Source: an uncultured Collinsella sp. (GTDB taxonomy: Bacteria; Actinomycetota; Coriobacteriia; Coriobacteriales; Coriobacteriaceae). From it: a stretch of 27,317 nucleotides of DNA. Both the position numbers and the translations under genes were made by a program. Each line of letters starts with the position of its first letter. Position 1 is the stretch's first letter. The notes beneath the pieces are model-generated. The model was not told where the DNA came from and searched no databases. It was given only the letters and a program-made list of their open reading frames with translations. Below are positions 8,496 to 15,695 of the stretch, piece by piece. The stretch spans positions 1 through 27,317 of the forward strand of contig CAAETD010000124.1 of the NCBI GenBank assembly GCA_900758885.1, written 5' to 3'.

Positions 8496-9454
8496 GCAAT
8501 GCCCGCTCGACGAAGGCCCATACGGATTAGGCTGTCACAGACCTGCGGGAACGTTATGTCGTCGGTGTGGCGGATCTCATCCGGATACAGCGACGTATCG
8601 GTCATGCCGGGAATGGTATTGGTCTCGAGGATGACGGGGCCGTCCTCACTCACGATAAAGTCGCTGCGCGAGATACCCAGGCAACCGAGAGCCTTGTGAG
8701 CGGCACAGGCAAGCTCCTGAGCACGAGCGTAATTCTCGGGCGAAATCTGCGCCGGAATGCGATGGATGTCTGTAGGGTCGACATACTTCACGTCCAGATC
8801 GTAGAACTCGCAGTCCTTGGGCTTACGAATCTCGACAATCGGCAGAGCGCGCACGTCGTCCTCGCCGTATACGCCGACGGTGATCTCGGTACCCTCGATA
8901 CACTTCTCGACCAGCACTTTGTCGCCGTACTCAAACGCCTTGGCGATTGCCGCGGGCAGCTCGGAGGGCTCATGGACCAGGGAAATGCCATAGCTGGAAC
9001 CGTTGACGGCCGGCTTCACAAAGCAGCGCTCGCCACAAACCTCGACGATATAATCGATATCGACTTCATCGCCCACCTCGAGCGCGAGGCCGGGGGCAAT
9101 AGGAATGCCCGCCTTGGCGTACAGGAGCTTAGAGACCTCCTTGTCGGCACCGCAGGCGCTGGCAAGCACGCCCGAGGCCGTGTAGGGGATACCAAGGGTC
9201 TCCATGGCACCCTGCATGGCGCCATCCTCACCGCCGGCGCCGTGCATGGCGATAAACGCCACGTCAAAGCCGCCGGTCGCCATGGTTACCATAAAATCAT
9301 CGGCAGCCGTGTCGAGCAGCTCCACCGAAGTGTAGCCGGCCTCCTTCAAGGCAACCACGACGTTCTTTCCCGAATTGAGCGAGATCTCGCGCTCAGCGGA
9401 ATGACCGCCCGCCAAGACCGCTACGTGCATGTTCTCTAGGCTTTTACCCGGCAT
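8489..9454 (-). CDS. ddl: D-alanine--D-alanine ligase
   Basis: A 321-aa ATP-grasp enzyme joins two D-alanines for peptidoglycan precursor synthesis in the cytoplasm. Visible motifs are AGGHSAEREISLNSG near the N-terminus, AMHGAGGEDGAMQG, KPAVNGSSYGISLV in the ATP-grasp core, the loop EFYDLDVKY, and the metal-binding end VILETNTIPGMTDTSLYP. The Tyr in the FYD loop and the SAERE segment match ordinary D-Ala-D-Ala ligases rather than D-Ala-D-Lac enzymes, so no vancomycin-resistance activity is suggested. The length is normal for the family. The ATG has a strong GAGGAGGAGT ribosome site. A weak promoter candidate lies upstream, and the downstream dinG gene overlaps it by 7 nt. Confidence 0.95.
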   Translation of the reverse strand: MPGKSLENMHVAVLAGGHSAEREISLNSGKNVVVALKEAGYTSVELLDTAADDFMVTMATGGFDVAFIAMHGAGGEDGAMQGAMETLGIPYTASGVLASACGADKEVSKLLYAKAGIPIAPGLALEVGDEVDIDYIVEVCGERCFVKPAVNGSSYGISLVHEPSELPAAIAKAFEYGDKVLVEKCIEGTEITVGVYGEDDVRALPIVEIRKPKDCEFYDLDVKYVDPTDIHRIPAQISPENYARAQELACAAHKALGCLGISRSDFIVSEDGPVILETNTIPGMTDTSLYPDEIRHTDDITFPQVCDSLIRMGLRRAGIAC

Positions 9455-9494
9455 GGGCAGACTCCTCCTCTATAATTTCTGCAGCTGATACCAT

Positions 9495-9524
9495 ATTGTA
9501 GCGATACCCTCTACGTTTCCCCAA
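9495..9524 (-). promoter_or_regulatory. Possible promoter for ddl-dinG
   Basis: On the minus strand TTGGGG (9524-9519) and TACAAT (9500-9495) are separated by 18 nt, ahead of the ddl ribosome site. The -10 matches 5 of 6 consensus bases but the -35 only 3 of 6, so this is tentative. The same 85-bp gap must also hold the promoter for divergent rlmN, for which no clear boxes were found. Confidence 0.3.
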
Positions 9525-9539
9525 AATCGAAAGGCTTCC

Positions 9540-10592
9540 ATGAATCCCAGGACTAAATCTCAGGACATTCGCGACTTGAGCCAAAACGATATTCGCGAGC
9601 TCGTGGCCGAACTTGGCCAGCCCGCCTTCCGCGCGAAGCAGCTCATCGAATGGGTCTTCGAGAAGAACGTTTGTTCGTTTGAAGATATGACCAACCTTCC
9701 CAAGGCTTTCCGCGAGCAGCTTAAAGAGGCTTTTGCCTTTGACACGCCGACTGAACTCACCAAGCAGGTTTCCAAAGATGGCTCTCGCAAGTATCTGCTC
9801 GAGTACCACGACGGCGTTTCCGTCGAGACTGTCGGTATGCCCCGTCGTAACAAGCTTTCCGTCTGCGTTTCCACCCAGGCAGGCTGCGGCATGGGCTGCG
9901 CCTTTTGCGCTACCGGTCTCAACGGCCTCAAGCGCTCTCTGACCGCTCAAGAGATCGTCGACCAGGTACTTCATGTATCCAACGACTTTGGCGAGCGCTC
10001 CACGAGCGTTGTCTTCATGGGCCAGGGCGAGCCGTTTGCCAACTACGACGAGGTTCTCAAGGCGCTGCGAATCCTCAACGACCCCGACGGCATCGGTATC
10101 GGTGCTCGTCACCTCACCGTCTCTACCAGTGGCGTTATTCCCGGTATTCGCAAATTTGCCGACATCCCCGAGCAGTTCACGCTTGCTGTTTCACTGCATT
10201 CCGCCATCCAGTCGACGCGCAATAAGCTCATGCCCGGTGTTAAGAAGCACACGCTGCTTCGCCTTCACGAGGCGCTTCAGCTCTACACCGAGAAGACTGG
10301 CCGCCGCCCGACCTATGAGTATGCCATGATCGAAGGCGTCAACGATACGAATCCCGAGATGCAGGCGCTCTGCGACTTCTGCGAGGGAACGTTGTGCCAC
10401 GTTAACCTGATTCAGCTTAACGACATCGAGGGCAGCCCGCTCAAGCCGTCGCCGATTCATAAGGTTGAGGATCTTCAGCGTCGTCTTGAGTCCCGTGGCA
10501 TCGAGACCACGATTCGTAACTCCCGTGGTAACGATATTGACGCCGCTTGCGGACAGCTGAAGCAGCGCTTCAAAGTTCAGAAGAACGCATAG
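9540..10592 (+). CDS. rlmN: 23S rRNA (adenine2503-C2)/tRNA methyltransferase RlmN
   Basis: A 350-aa radical-SAM enzyme methylates C2 of A2503 in 23S rRNA and A37 of some tRNAs. The cluster-binding motif CGMGCAFCATG is near residue 119. Family landmarks include an N-terminal helical domain (FRAKQLIEWVFEKN), VFMGQGEPFANYDEV, SVSLHSAIQSTRNKLMP-like residues, YAMIEGVND and CHVNLIQLN. The C-terminal DIDAACGQL contains the Cys that forms the methyl-transfer intermediate. The ATG has AAAGG five bases upstream. It is read divergently from ddl and is co-oriented with the right arm although it sits left of the origin, so it is a lagging-strand gene. A hairpin terminator follows at 10629-10667. Confidence 0.95.
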   Translation: MNPRTKSQDIRDLSQNDIRELVAELGQPAFRAKQLIEWVFEKNVCSFEDMTNLPKAFREQLKEAFAFDTPTELTKQVSKDGSRKYLLEYHDGVSVETVGMPRRNKLSVCVSTQAGCGMGCAFCATGLNGLKRSLTAQEIVDQVLHVSNDFGERSTSVVFMGQGEPFANYDEVLKALRILNDPDGIGIGARHLTVSTSGVIPGIRKFADIPEQFTLAVSLHSAIQSTRNKLMPGVKKHTLLRLHEALQLYTEKTGRRPTYEYAMIEGVNDTNPEMQALCDFCEGTLCHVNLIQLNDIEGSPLKPSPIHKVEDLQRRLESRGIETTIRNSRGNDIDAACGQLKQRFKVQKNA

Positions 10593-10610
10593 GGGAGTCG
10601 CATCCCAAAA

Positions 10611-10626
10611 CGTTTCATGTGAAACA
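10611..10626. other. parS: Near-consensus parS site downstream of rlmN
   Basis: CGTTTCATGTGAAACA matches the parS consensus TGTTTCACGTGAAACA at 14 of 16 positions (first base and base 8 differ). It lies 19 nt after the rlmN stop, about 2.1 kb from the three perfect sites. Whether ParB binds it is not known. Confidence 0.6.
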
Positions 10627-10628
10627 TC

Positions 10629-10667
10629 GAACGGCTACGGTCGCAGGAAATGCAACCGTGGCCGTTT
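10629..10667 (+). terminator. Rho-independent terminator of rlmN
   Basis: AACGGCTACGGT (10630-10641) pairs with ACCGTGGCCGTT (10655-10666) through one G-U wobble. The stem is extended inside by GCA/TGC around a GGAAA loop and is followed by a fairly T-rich TCATTTATT. It lies directly after the near-consensus parS site. Confidence 0.7.
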
Positions 10668-10727
10668 CATTTATTGACCTTAATTTTGAATCAGCTGCTA
10701 CCCGTCCCATTTTTTACGGCCAAAATA

Positions 10728-10762
10728 AGGGGTCCTTGTTTCAGAATCAGACAAGGACCCCT
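10728..10762 (-). terminator. Terminator of the rsmG-parAB-small protein unit
   Basis: AGGGGTCCTTGT (10728-10739) and ACAAGGACCCCT (10751-10762) form a perfect 12-bp stem with an 11-nt loop. On the minus strand the stem is followed by TATTTTGG, and on the plus strand there is no T-run, so it serves the leftward operon ending at 10791. It faces the rlmN terminator about 60 bp away. Confidence 0.75.
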
Positions 10763-10782
10763 CAAAATATGCTGAGTAATTG

Positions 10783-10794
10783 TTAGGTACCTAA
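10783..10794. repeat. 12-bp palindrome TTAGGTACCTAA, copy 1
   Basis: This perfect palindrome spans the stop codon (TAG, minus strand) of the small parB-coupled gene. An identical copy lies at 14287-14298, and the two share 13 bases, GTTAGGTACCTAA. Function unknown. Confidence 0.6.
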
Positions 10795-11045
10795 TAGCCT
10801 ACATTTTCCCATTGGTTGCTGACCCAACCTTGATTAATCTTGGGATTCTTCGTTACCTGAGCAGTACGCATGGCAACATCTTCCGTCATAACATCCATTT
10901 TCTTTTTGGAAGTATCGACGATATCTTGCGCGCCACGAAGCAAACGACCTCGAAGTTCATCGTCTGTCGCGATCTTATAGCCAGCAAAGGCACCAGCCGC
11001 GACAGTCGTCACCAATGCAATCGCTGTAAAAATCTTATTCCTCAT
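10791..11045 (-). CDS. Small membrane-anchored protein coupled to parB (YtxH-like in style)
   Basis: An 84-aa product. ATG at 11045 is chosen because AAGGAGG sits five bases upstream; a longer frame would need a TTG without a ribosome site. The start lies inside the end of parB (ATGAGGAATAA, 11-nt overlap), so translation is coupled. Residues 5-22 (IFTAIALVTTVAAGAFAG) form a single hydrophobic segment after a basic start, either an uncleaved anchor or a signal peptide. The rest is a charged, probably helical region (DELRGRLLRGAQDIVDTSKKKM). The layout resembles small YtxH-type envelope proteins, but I cannot assign a family. Being last in the rsmG-parA-parB unit suggests, but does not prove, a link to chromosome segregation. 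Confidence 0.7.
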   Translation of the reverse strand: MRNKIFTAIALVTTVAAGAFAGYKIATDDELRGRLLRGAQDIVDTSKKKMDVMTEDVAMRTAQVTKNPKINQGWVSNQWENVGY

Positions 11046-11940
11046 CTTGGCCTCCTTGATCAAACTGAATCATTTCGCCAAGAATACGAGAGAGCTCTTC
11101 CTCGTCTTTAAACTCAATCTCAATCTTATTCTTTCCACGCGAGCTCTTCACACGCACGTTGGTATTAAATACCTGACGAAGCACACGGGCAGCCTTTCTA
11201 AAGGACTGAGGCGTTGCAGGCCTTGGCGTCTTAGGTGTCTCTCCGGCAGAAAACAACGGAGCAAGATTTTCTGTCGCTCTTACGGAAAGGCCCTCTGTAA
11301 CAACTTTCTCTGCAAGTCGAATACGCGCGTCCTCATAGGGAACTGCAAGAATCGCACGTGCATGACCAGCAGTAAGTTTGCCCTCAAAAATCATCTGCTG
11401 AACTACTTCGGGGAGATCGAGAAGACGCAGCGAGTTTGTAATTGCAGAGCGTGACTTGCTTACTGCCTTCGACAATGCCTCCTGGGTCATCCCGCTGGCA
11501 TCAATGAGTTGGCGATAGCCCTTAGCCTCTTCGACGGGATTCAGATCAGAACGCTGAAGGTTTTCGATAAGAGCAAGAGCCAGCATCTCCTCATCATTTA
11601 CCTCTTTAATGATGACTGGCAATTCTTCAAGGCCAGCAAGCTTTGACGCCTGGTAACGACGCTCACCAGCGATGATCTCATAGCCGTTTCCATGCTTGCG
11701 AACCAAAAGCGGCTGCAAAACGCCATGTTCTTGGATTGACTCGCTCAACTCGCGAAGTTCAGTTTCGTTAAAGTGAATTCGCGGCTGATTAGGGTTGGGA
11801 ACGATATCCTCAATTGGTAGTTTTGTTTCAGATGCGGCATTTGAAGCCGATGCAGCCGAACCGCCGGTCTCATACTCGGCCTCTGAGACCAAAGCATTGA
11901 GTCCACGTCCCAATCCGCCACGTTTCTTTACACTAGGCAC
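11035..11940 (-). CDS. parB: Chromosome-partitioning protein ParB (Spo0J)
   Basis: A 301-aa parS-binding CTPase clamp. The N-terminus (GGLGRGLNALVSE) is typical. The CTP-binding boxes are visible as IVPNPNQPR, LLVRKHGNGYEIIAGERRYQASKLAG and ENLQRSDLNPVEEAKGY (about residues 48-150). The HTH that reads parS follows (MTQEALSKAVSKSRSAITNSLRLL), and a C-terminal basic/acidic dimerisation segment ends the protein. It starts at GTG overlapping the parA stop (GTGCCTAG, 8 nt), with an excellent ribosome site AGAGGTGATC inside parA. Its targets are the parS sites at 12773-12866. Base composition is visibly more AT-rich than the flanking genes. Confidence 0.95.
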   Translation of the reverse strand: MPSVKKRGGLGRGLNALVSEAEYETGGSAASASNAASETKLPIEDIVPNPNQPRIHFNETELRELSESIQEHGVLQPLLVRKHGNGYEIIAGERRYQASKLAGLEELPVIIKEVNDEEMLALALIENLQRSDLNPVEEAKGYRQLIDASGMTQEALSKAVSKSRSAITNSLRLLDLPEVVQQMIFEGKLTAGHARAILAVPYEDARIRLAEKVVTEGLSVRATENLAPLFSAGETPKTPRPATPQSFRKAARVLRQVFNTNVRVKSSRGKNKIEIEFKDEEELSRILGEMIQFDQGGQDEE

Positions 11941-12733
11941 GCTTGATCACCTCTTTTGCAAGGTTCATATATGCTTTTGCACCCTTATTTTGAGGTGCAT
12001 AGGTAATTACCGGTTCTCCAAAAGACGGAGCTTCGGAGATTTTAACCGTACGGGGGATTAGCGTCTTAAACGCCTTATCACCAAAGTACGATTGAACCTC
12101 CTCAACAACCTGATTCGATAGTGAAGTACGCGAGTCATACATCGTCATAAGCACACCATAGGTGTCTAAGCCCTTATTCAGACGTGATTTGACCATCTTC
12201 ATTGACTCAAGCAGCTTCGTAACGCCCTCGAGTGCATAATACTCGCATTGGATCGGAATCAAAACGCTGTCTGCTGCGGTCAAGGCGTTGATAGTAAGCA
12301 GGCCGAGCGAGGGGGGACAGTCAATGAAAATAAAATCGAACTCGTCCTGAATCGGCTCAAGCAAATCTTTGAGGCGGGTTTCACGAGCGATTGCGCTTAC
12401 GAGCTCAATTTCCGCGCCTGCAAGCTGAATTGTAGCCGGAATAACGAATACCTTTTTACAATTTGTATCAAGAACAAGTGATTCTGCCGGCACATCATTC
12501 AACAATGCATCATAAATGCAGTGGTCAAGGTCTTCTTTTTCAATTCCAAATCCGCTAGTGCTGTTTCCTTGCGGATCAAAATCGACAATCAGCGTCTTAC
12601 GACCCTGCTCACCCAGTGCTGCTGCAAGGTTTACAGCCGTCGTTGACTTACCGACGCCGCCTTTTTGATTGATGATTGCAATAATACGCGTGTCTTTTGC
12701 GCTCTTAGAACGCTTAACGTCGCGAAATCCCAC
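11933..12733 (-). CDS. parA: Chromosome-partitioning ATPase ParA (Soj)
   Basis: A 266-aa deviant-Walker ATPase that dimerises on ATP, binds nucleoid DNA and is stimulated by ParB to move origins. In Bacillus the homologue Soj also modulates DnaA. Motifs are INQKGGVGKSTTAVNLA (Walker A'), VDFDPQGNSTSGFG, FIFIDCPPSLGLLTINAL (Walker B region) and QCEYYALEGVTKL. The GTG start at 12733 has an AGGAGGG ribosome site. The N-terminal 15 residues (GFRDVKRSKSAKDTR) precede the fold. It lies downstream of rsmG and immediately after three parS sites, and overlaps parB by 8 nt. No convincing promoter is seen directly upstream, so transcription may read through from rsmG. Confidence 0.95.
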   Translation of the reverse strand: MGFRDVKRSKSAKDTRIIAIINQKGGVGKSTTAVNLAAALGEQGRKTLIVDFDPQGNSTSGFGIEKEDLDHCIYDALLNDVPAESLVLDTNCKKVFVIPATIQLAGAEIELVSAIARETRLKDLLEPIQDEFDFIFIDCPPSLGLLTINALTAADSVLIPIQCEYYALEGVTKLLESMKMVKSRLNKGLDTYGVLMTMYDSRTSLSNQVVEEVQSYFGDKAFKTLIPRTVKISEAPSFGEPVITYAPQNKGAKAYMNLAKEVIKRA

Positions 12734-12772
12734 GGTCCCTCCTGGTGTGTATTAAAGCTGTCAAACTGAGGA

Positions 12773-12788
12773 TGTTTCACGTGAAACA
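12773..12788. other. parS: parS site 1
   Basis: Perfect 16-bp match to TGTTTCACGTGAAACA, extended to an 18-bp palindrome (A...T). It is 39 nt upstream of the parA start and 39 bp from the next copy. Confidence 0.95.
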
Positions 12789-12811
12789 TTCCGATTCGAT
12801 ATCAACCGCCA

Positions 12812-12827
12812 TGTTTCACGTGAAACA
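12812..12827. other. parS: parS site 2
   Basis: Perfect 16-bp match to TGTTTCACGTGAAACA, centred exactly 39 bp from the copies on either side. Confidence 0.95.
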
Positions 12828-12850
12828 CTGCAAGTTGTTAGTATCCATTA

Positions 12851-12866
12851 TGTTTCACGTGAAACA
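12851..12866. other. parS: parS site 3
   Basis: Perfect 16-bp match to TGTTTCACGTGAAACA, extended to an 18-bp palindrome and ending two bases before the rsmG stop codon. Confidence 0.95.
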
Positions 12867-12867
12867 T

Positions 12868-13605
12868 CTAGGCAAGCGGATTCTTCTTGGCCATGCCATT
12901 TGCACGAGGCAATGAAACGGATGCTGGATGCCTCTTCTTAAGAACAATGAACTCCCTGTGGCCCAGGCCCTCAGGCAAATCGATAGCGTCATTCAGAAGC
13001 AAAGTGAAGCCGCAAATCTTTGCTGCTGACATGCCGGAAGCAAGCTCCTCATCCGAAGGATTGCCCTTGGTGATAACAAATAGCCCTCCATCCTTGAGGT
13101 ACGGCGCCGCATACTCAACAAGAATCGGTAAAGGGGCCAGTGCGCGGGCGGTTACGACAGAGAACTGCTTCTTATGGCTTCGAGCATATTCTTCAAGACG
13201 ATCATGGACCGCATGAGCATGTTTCAATCCAAGAGCATGGACAAAGGAATTGACTGCATCAACCTTCTTGCCAACAGAGTCAATATAAGTTGCTTTACGA
13301 TGCGTGGTTATGGTTAATGGAATACCAGGGAAGCCCGCACCTGTTCCCATATCGAGCAAAGCTCCCTCAGGAGCCTTATTGATATAAGGGAGCAAAACAA
13401 GTGAGTCGAGGATATGAAGTACTGCAGCATCTTCTACGTTAAGAATACGGGTGAGATTGGTTGTCTTATTTATTTCCAGAACCAAATCCAAATGCTGAAT
13501 ACATTTCATCAGCTCAACATCAGTTACGCTCAAGGAATACTCTTTGCAATAGGAAGTTAGACGACACAACATCTCGTCAGCCTGCTGATCAGTAAGTACT
13601 AACAA
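12868..13605 (-). CDS. rsmG: 16S rRNA (guanine527-N7)-methyltransferase RsmG (GidB)
   Basis: A 245-aa SAM-dependent methyltransferase acting on G527 of 16S rRNA. The SAM-binding segment is LLDMGTGAGFPGIPL. Other family segments are HILDSLVLLPYI, TYIDSVGKKVDAVNSF, VVTARALAPLPILVEYAAPYLKDGG and FVITKGN. I place the start at TTG 13605 because AAAGGAG lies six bases upstream. An upstream in-frame TTG at 13653 falls right at the T-run of the preceding terminator and has no ribosome site. ATG at 13572 is a less likely alternative. It heads the unit rsmG-parA-parB-small protein and is separated from jag by a strong terminator. Loss of this enzyme is classically linked to low-level streptomycin resistance. 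Confidence 0.92.
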   Translation of the reverse strand: MLVLTDQQADEMLCRLTSYCKEYSLSVTDVELMKCIQHLDLVLEINKTTNLTRILNVEDAAVLHILDSLVLLPYINKAPEGALLDMGTGAGFPGIPLTITTHRKATYIDSVGKKVDAVNSFVHALGLKHAHAVHDRLEEYARSHKKQFSVVTARALAPLPILVEYAAPYLKDGGLFVITKGNPSDEELASGMSAAKICGFTLLLNDAIDLPEGLGHREFIVLKKRHPASVSLPRANGMAKKNPLA

Positions 13606-13656
13606 CGAAAGCTCCTTTCTGACAAAAATCAGTGTATCGAGAACTTTTGACAAAAA

Positions 13657-13683
13657 AAGGGGACGTGGAAACCACGTCCCCTT
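13657..13683 (-). terminator. Strong terminator of the rpmH-jag operon
   Basis: On the minus strand a 12-bp perfect stem (AAGGGGACGTGG / CCACGTCCCCTT, 3-nt loop) is followed by a run of seven T. It lies 18 nt after the jag stop and separates that operon from rsmG. Confidence 0.92.
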
Positions 13684-13701
13684 AGCATAAGCTCGAGTAG
13701 A

Positions 13702-14271
13702 TTATCGAGCAACAATCACTACATGGCGATCAGGGTCAGAACCCTCAGAATGAGTATCGACCGCATCATTGCCACGAAGTGCAATGTGAACCAGTCGGCG
13801 CTCGTAGGCATTCATGGGCGGAAGCGAAACACTCTTGTGAGTGCGGATGGCGCGCTCGGCAGCAGACTGAGCCATGGAGGCAACCTTGTCCTGACGGCGG
13901 CTCTTGTATCCCTCGACGTCCACTACAACCGGATACCTAAAGCCAAGCTTGCGGCTCACCAGCAAAGAGAACATAACCTGAAGGGCATCAAGGGTGCGAC
14001 CATGACGGCCAATGAGAACAGCGAGATCGGGAGCCGTTACATCCAAAATCAGCTCACCCTCGTCACCCTCATACTCATCGATAGGAGAGTTGGCGGCATC
14101 GAAGTGCGAAAGGATGGAACGCAGGATGGAAATCGCAACATCGGCAATGGTGTCGAGCTCCTCATCGGTCAGCTCTTCACCAGCCTTGTAGCGCTGTGCA
14201 ATCTCGGGATAATCGCCCGCGACCTGCGGGGCAACCTCCTCAAGCATATCCTCGATGATCTCTTCAGACAT
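13702..14271 (-). CDS. jag: KH/R3H RNA-binding protein Jag (KhpB)
   Basis: A 189-aa RNA-binding protein. The start is ATG 14271 with GGAG six bases upstream; the longer frame begins at an unsupported TTG. Residues 1-50 are acidic and helical (MSEEIIEDMLEEVAP). A KH domain follows, with its loop IGRHGRTLDALQ near residue 93. The R3H domain at about 125-189 has SAAERAIRTHKS, ERRLVHIALRGN and a C-terminal HVVIVAR. The N-terminal Jag_N domain of Bacillus-type Jag is absent. With KhpA the family binds many transcripts and affects cell division and elongation in streptococci. It is the last gene of the yidC operon, 44 nt after yidC, with the palindrome TTAGGTACCTAA in the gap. Confidence 0.9.
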   Translation of the reverse strand: MSEEIIEDMLEEVAPQVAGDYPEIAQRYKAGEELTDEELDTIADVAISILRSILSHFDAANSPIDEYEGDEGELILDVTAPDLAVLIGRHGRTLDALQVMFSLLVSRKLGFRYPVVVDVEGYKSRRQDKVASMAQSAAERAIRTHKSVSLPPMNAYERRLVHIALRGNDAVDTHSEGSDPDRHVVIVAR

Positions 14272-14286
14272 AACGTACTCCAAAAG

Positions 14287-14298
14287 TTAGGTACCTAA
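14287..14298. repeat. 12-bp palindrome TTAGGTACCTAA, copy 2
   Basis: Perfect palindrome in the 44-bp gap between yidC and jag, identical to the copy at 10783-10794. Function unknown. Confidence 0.6.
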
Positions 14299-14315
14299 AT
14301 AAGATTGATATCCCA

Positions 14316-15086
14316 CTACTTCTTCTTGTGCGGGCGCGGCTTCTTCTCTCGACGAGTGACCTCAACCTGCAGCGGCGCGTTCTTAAGACGCTCCTCCTCA
14401 TCGGCCTTGGCCTTCTCGATAACCTTCTGCGTCACAAAAATCTGCTGGATAACCTGCCAAGCAGACGAGACGTCGTAGTACAGCAGAACACCAACGGGAA
14501 GGCTCCAGCCCATCCAAAGCATCATGACCGTCATGACAACAGCCATCATACGCATGCTCTGAGCCTGCTGGCCGGTCTGGTTGCGCGACATATAGAGCTG
14601 CGGAATCAGGGTCAGGACGGCGAACAGGATCAGGCAGACCAGCGCAGGCAGCGCAACCATAAAGCCATCGGCAAAGGAAGCGCTCGGCGTGGTGGTCAGG
14701 TCGGGCAGGATGTTGAAGAACGAGAACGTGCCGTCGTTAAAGTACTGCGGCAGGTTGCGCAGCAACGTAAACAGGGCGAACAGGACAGGCATCTGGATCA
14801 ACAGCGGCAAACAACCAGCCATCGGGTTGAACTTGTTCTCGCTGTAGAACTTCTGCATCTCCTCGGCCTGGCGCTGAGGATCGTCGGCATAGCGCTCCTG
14901 AATCTCGAGCATCTTGGGCTGCAGCACCTGCATGCGAGCCGTCGACTTGGTCGACTTGAGCATAAGCGGCGTCAGCAGCAGACGGATGATGACCACCAGG
15001 ATGATGATGGACAGGCCCCAGTCGACCGCAAAGGTCTGGACGAGCTTGAGCAGCTCGAAAAGGATGTTAACGATCCAATCCCACAT
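14316..15086 (-). CDS. yidC: Membrane protein insertase YidC/Oxa1
   Basis: A 256-aa integral membrane insertase, alone or with SecYEG. Hydrophobic segments include WGLSIIILVVIIRLLLTPLM (about 22-42) with the conserved Arg expected in the hydrophilic groove, CLPLLIQMPVLFALFTLLRN (about 92-110), and segments near 140-165 and 185-205. A cytoplasmic hairpin (STKSTARMQVLQPKMLEIQERYADDPQRQ) follows the first segment. The C-terminal tail is basic (RREKKPRPHKKK), as in family members that contact ribosomes. It is a short Gram-positive type without the large periplasmic domain. The ATG has GGAGG nine bases upstream. The neighbours yidD and jag are the usual ones. Confidence 0.94.
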   Translation of the reverse strand: MWDWIVNILFELLKLVQTFAVDWGLSIIILVVIIRLLLTPLMLKSTKSTARMQVLQPKMLEIQERYADDPQRQAEEMQKFYSENKFNPMAGCLPLLIQMPVLFALFTLLRNLPQYFNDGTFSFFNILPDLTTTPSASFADGFMVALPALVCLILFAVLTLIPQLYMSRNQTGQQAQSMRMMAVVMTVMMLWMGWSLPVGVLLYYDVSSAWQVIQQIFVTQKVIEKAKADEEERLKNAPLQVEVTRREKKPRPHKKK

Positions 15087-15115
15087 GTAAGTTTTCCTCC
15101 GATAGCGAGTGCCCG

Positions 15116-15340
15116 CTAGGGCACAGGGTCATAACCGCCGACGTGCAGGGGATTGCAGCGAGCGATGCGCCTCACGGCAAGCCAGCAGCCTCTCAAAACA
15201 CCGTGCTTCTCAATCGCCTGGACGGCGTATTGCGAGCACGTTGGGTAATAAATGCAGGCGTCAGGCAATAAGGGCGAAATAACCTGTTGATATATGCGAA
15301 TAAGAGCGATGGCAACACGTCGCAAAACGTGATTGCTCAT
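15116..15340 (-). CDS. yidD: Membrane protein insertion efficiency factor YidD
   Basis: A 74-aa protein helps YidC-dependent insertion at the inner face of the membrane. Family hallmarks are IRIYQQVISPLLPDACIYYP, TCSQYAVQAIEKHG and RIARCNPLHVGGYDPVP, including the three conserved Cys. The length is normal. The start ATG overlaps the rnpA stop by four bases (ATGA) and has a GGGGAGGAG ribosome site inside rnpA, so the two are coupled. Confidence 0.95.
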   Translation of the reverse strand: MSNHVLRRVAIALIRIYQQVISPLLPDACIYYPTCSQYAVQAIEKHGVLRGCWLAVRRIARCNPLHVGGYDPVP

Positions 15341-15675
15341 CGCTCCTCCCCGGCAACGCCGGCGCGTTTCATAAGCGAACGCAATGCATTGTCCATCTCC
15401 TGCGGCGAGGAAACCCTCGTCTTGGGAGTTGCGAACAAGATGATGTCATAACCCGCAACGGGAAATCCACAGCTGCGGGCGGCCTCGCGCATCACACGCT
15501 TAGATCGGTTGCGCACGACAGCACAACCGAGTCGTTTAGCACCAACGAAGGCGACCCTTCCGGAGTCGCCTTCGCCAACCGATTCACATATGGTCATTCG
15601 AATCAGAGGGTGATTGAAACGACGCCCCTGACTGAACACATGCTCGAAATCTTGCCGAGACTTAATAGTCTTCAT
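15337..15675 (-). CDS. rnpA: Ribonuclease P protein component
   Basis: A 112-aa basic protein that binds the RNase P RNA for tRNA 5' processing. Seen are the N-terminal SRQDFEHVFSQGRRFNHPL, the RNR-type signature RNRSKRVMREAARS and DIILFATPKT. There is no clear ribosome-binding site in the 20 nt after the rpmH stop, so translation may be coupled to rpmH. It overlaps yidD by 4 nt. Confidence 0.95.
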   Translation of the reverse strand: MKTIKSRQDFEHVFSQGRRFNHPLIRMTICESVGEGDSGRVAFVGAKRLGCAVVRNRSKRVMREAARSCGFPVAGYDIILFATPKTRVSSPQEMDNALRSLMKRAGVAGEER

Positions 15676-15695
15676 GCGAGATGTGTGTATCGCTG

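Noticed and set aside
8489..9454. Ddl as a D-Ala-D-Lac (Van-type) ligase
   Set aside because: The active-site segments (SAEREISL, EFYDLDVKY) follow ordinary Ddl, and no vanH/vanX neighbours are present.
12773..12866. Three 16-bp repeats with equal 23-bp spacers, resembling a tiny CRISPR array
   Set aside because: Repeats are perfect parS palindromes beside parAB, shorter than CRISPR repeats, and no cas genes are present.
13606..13653. Upstream in-frame TTG extension of rsmG
   Set aside because: It begins on the T-run of the jag terminator without a ribosome site, whereas TTG 13605 has AAAGGAG.
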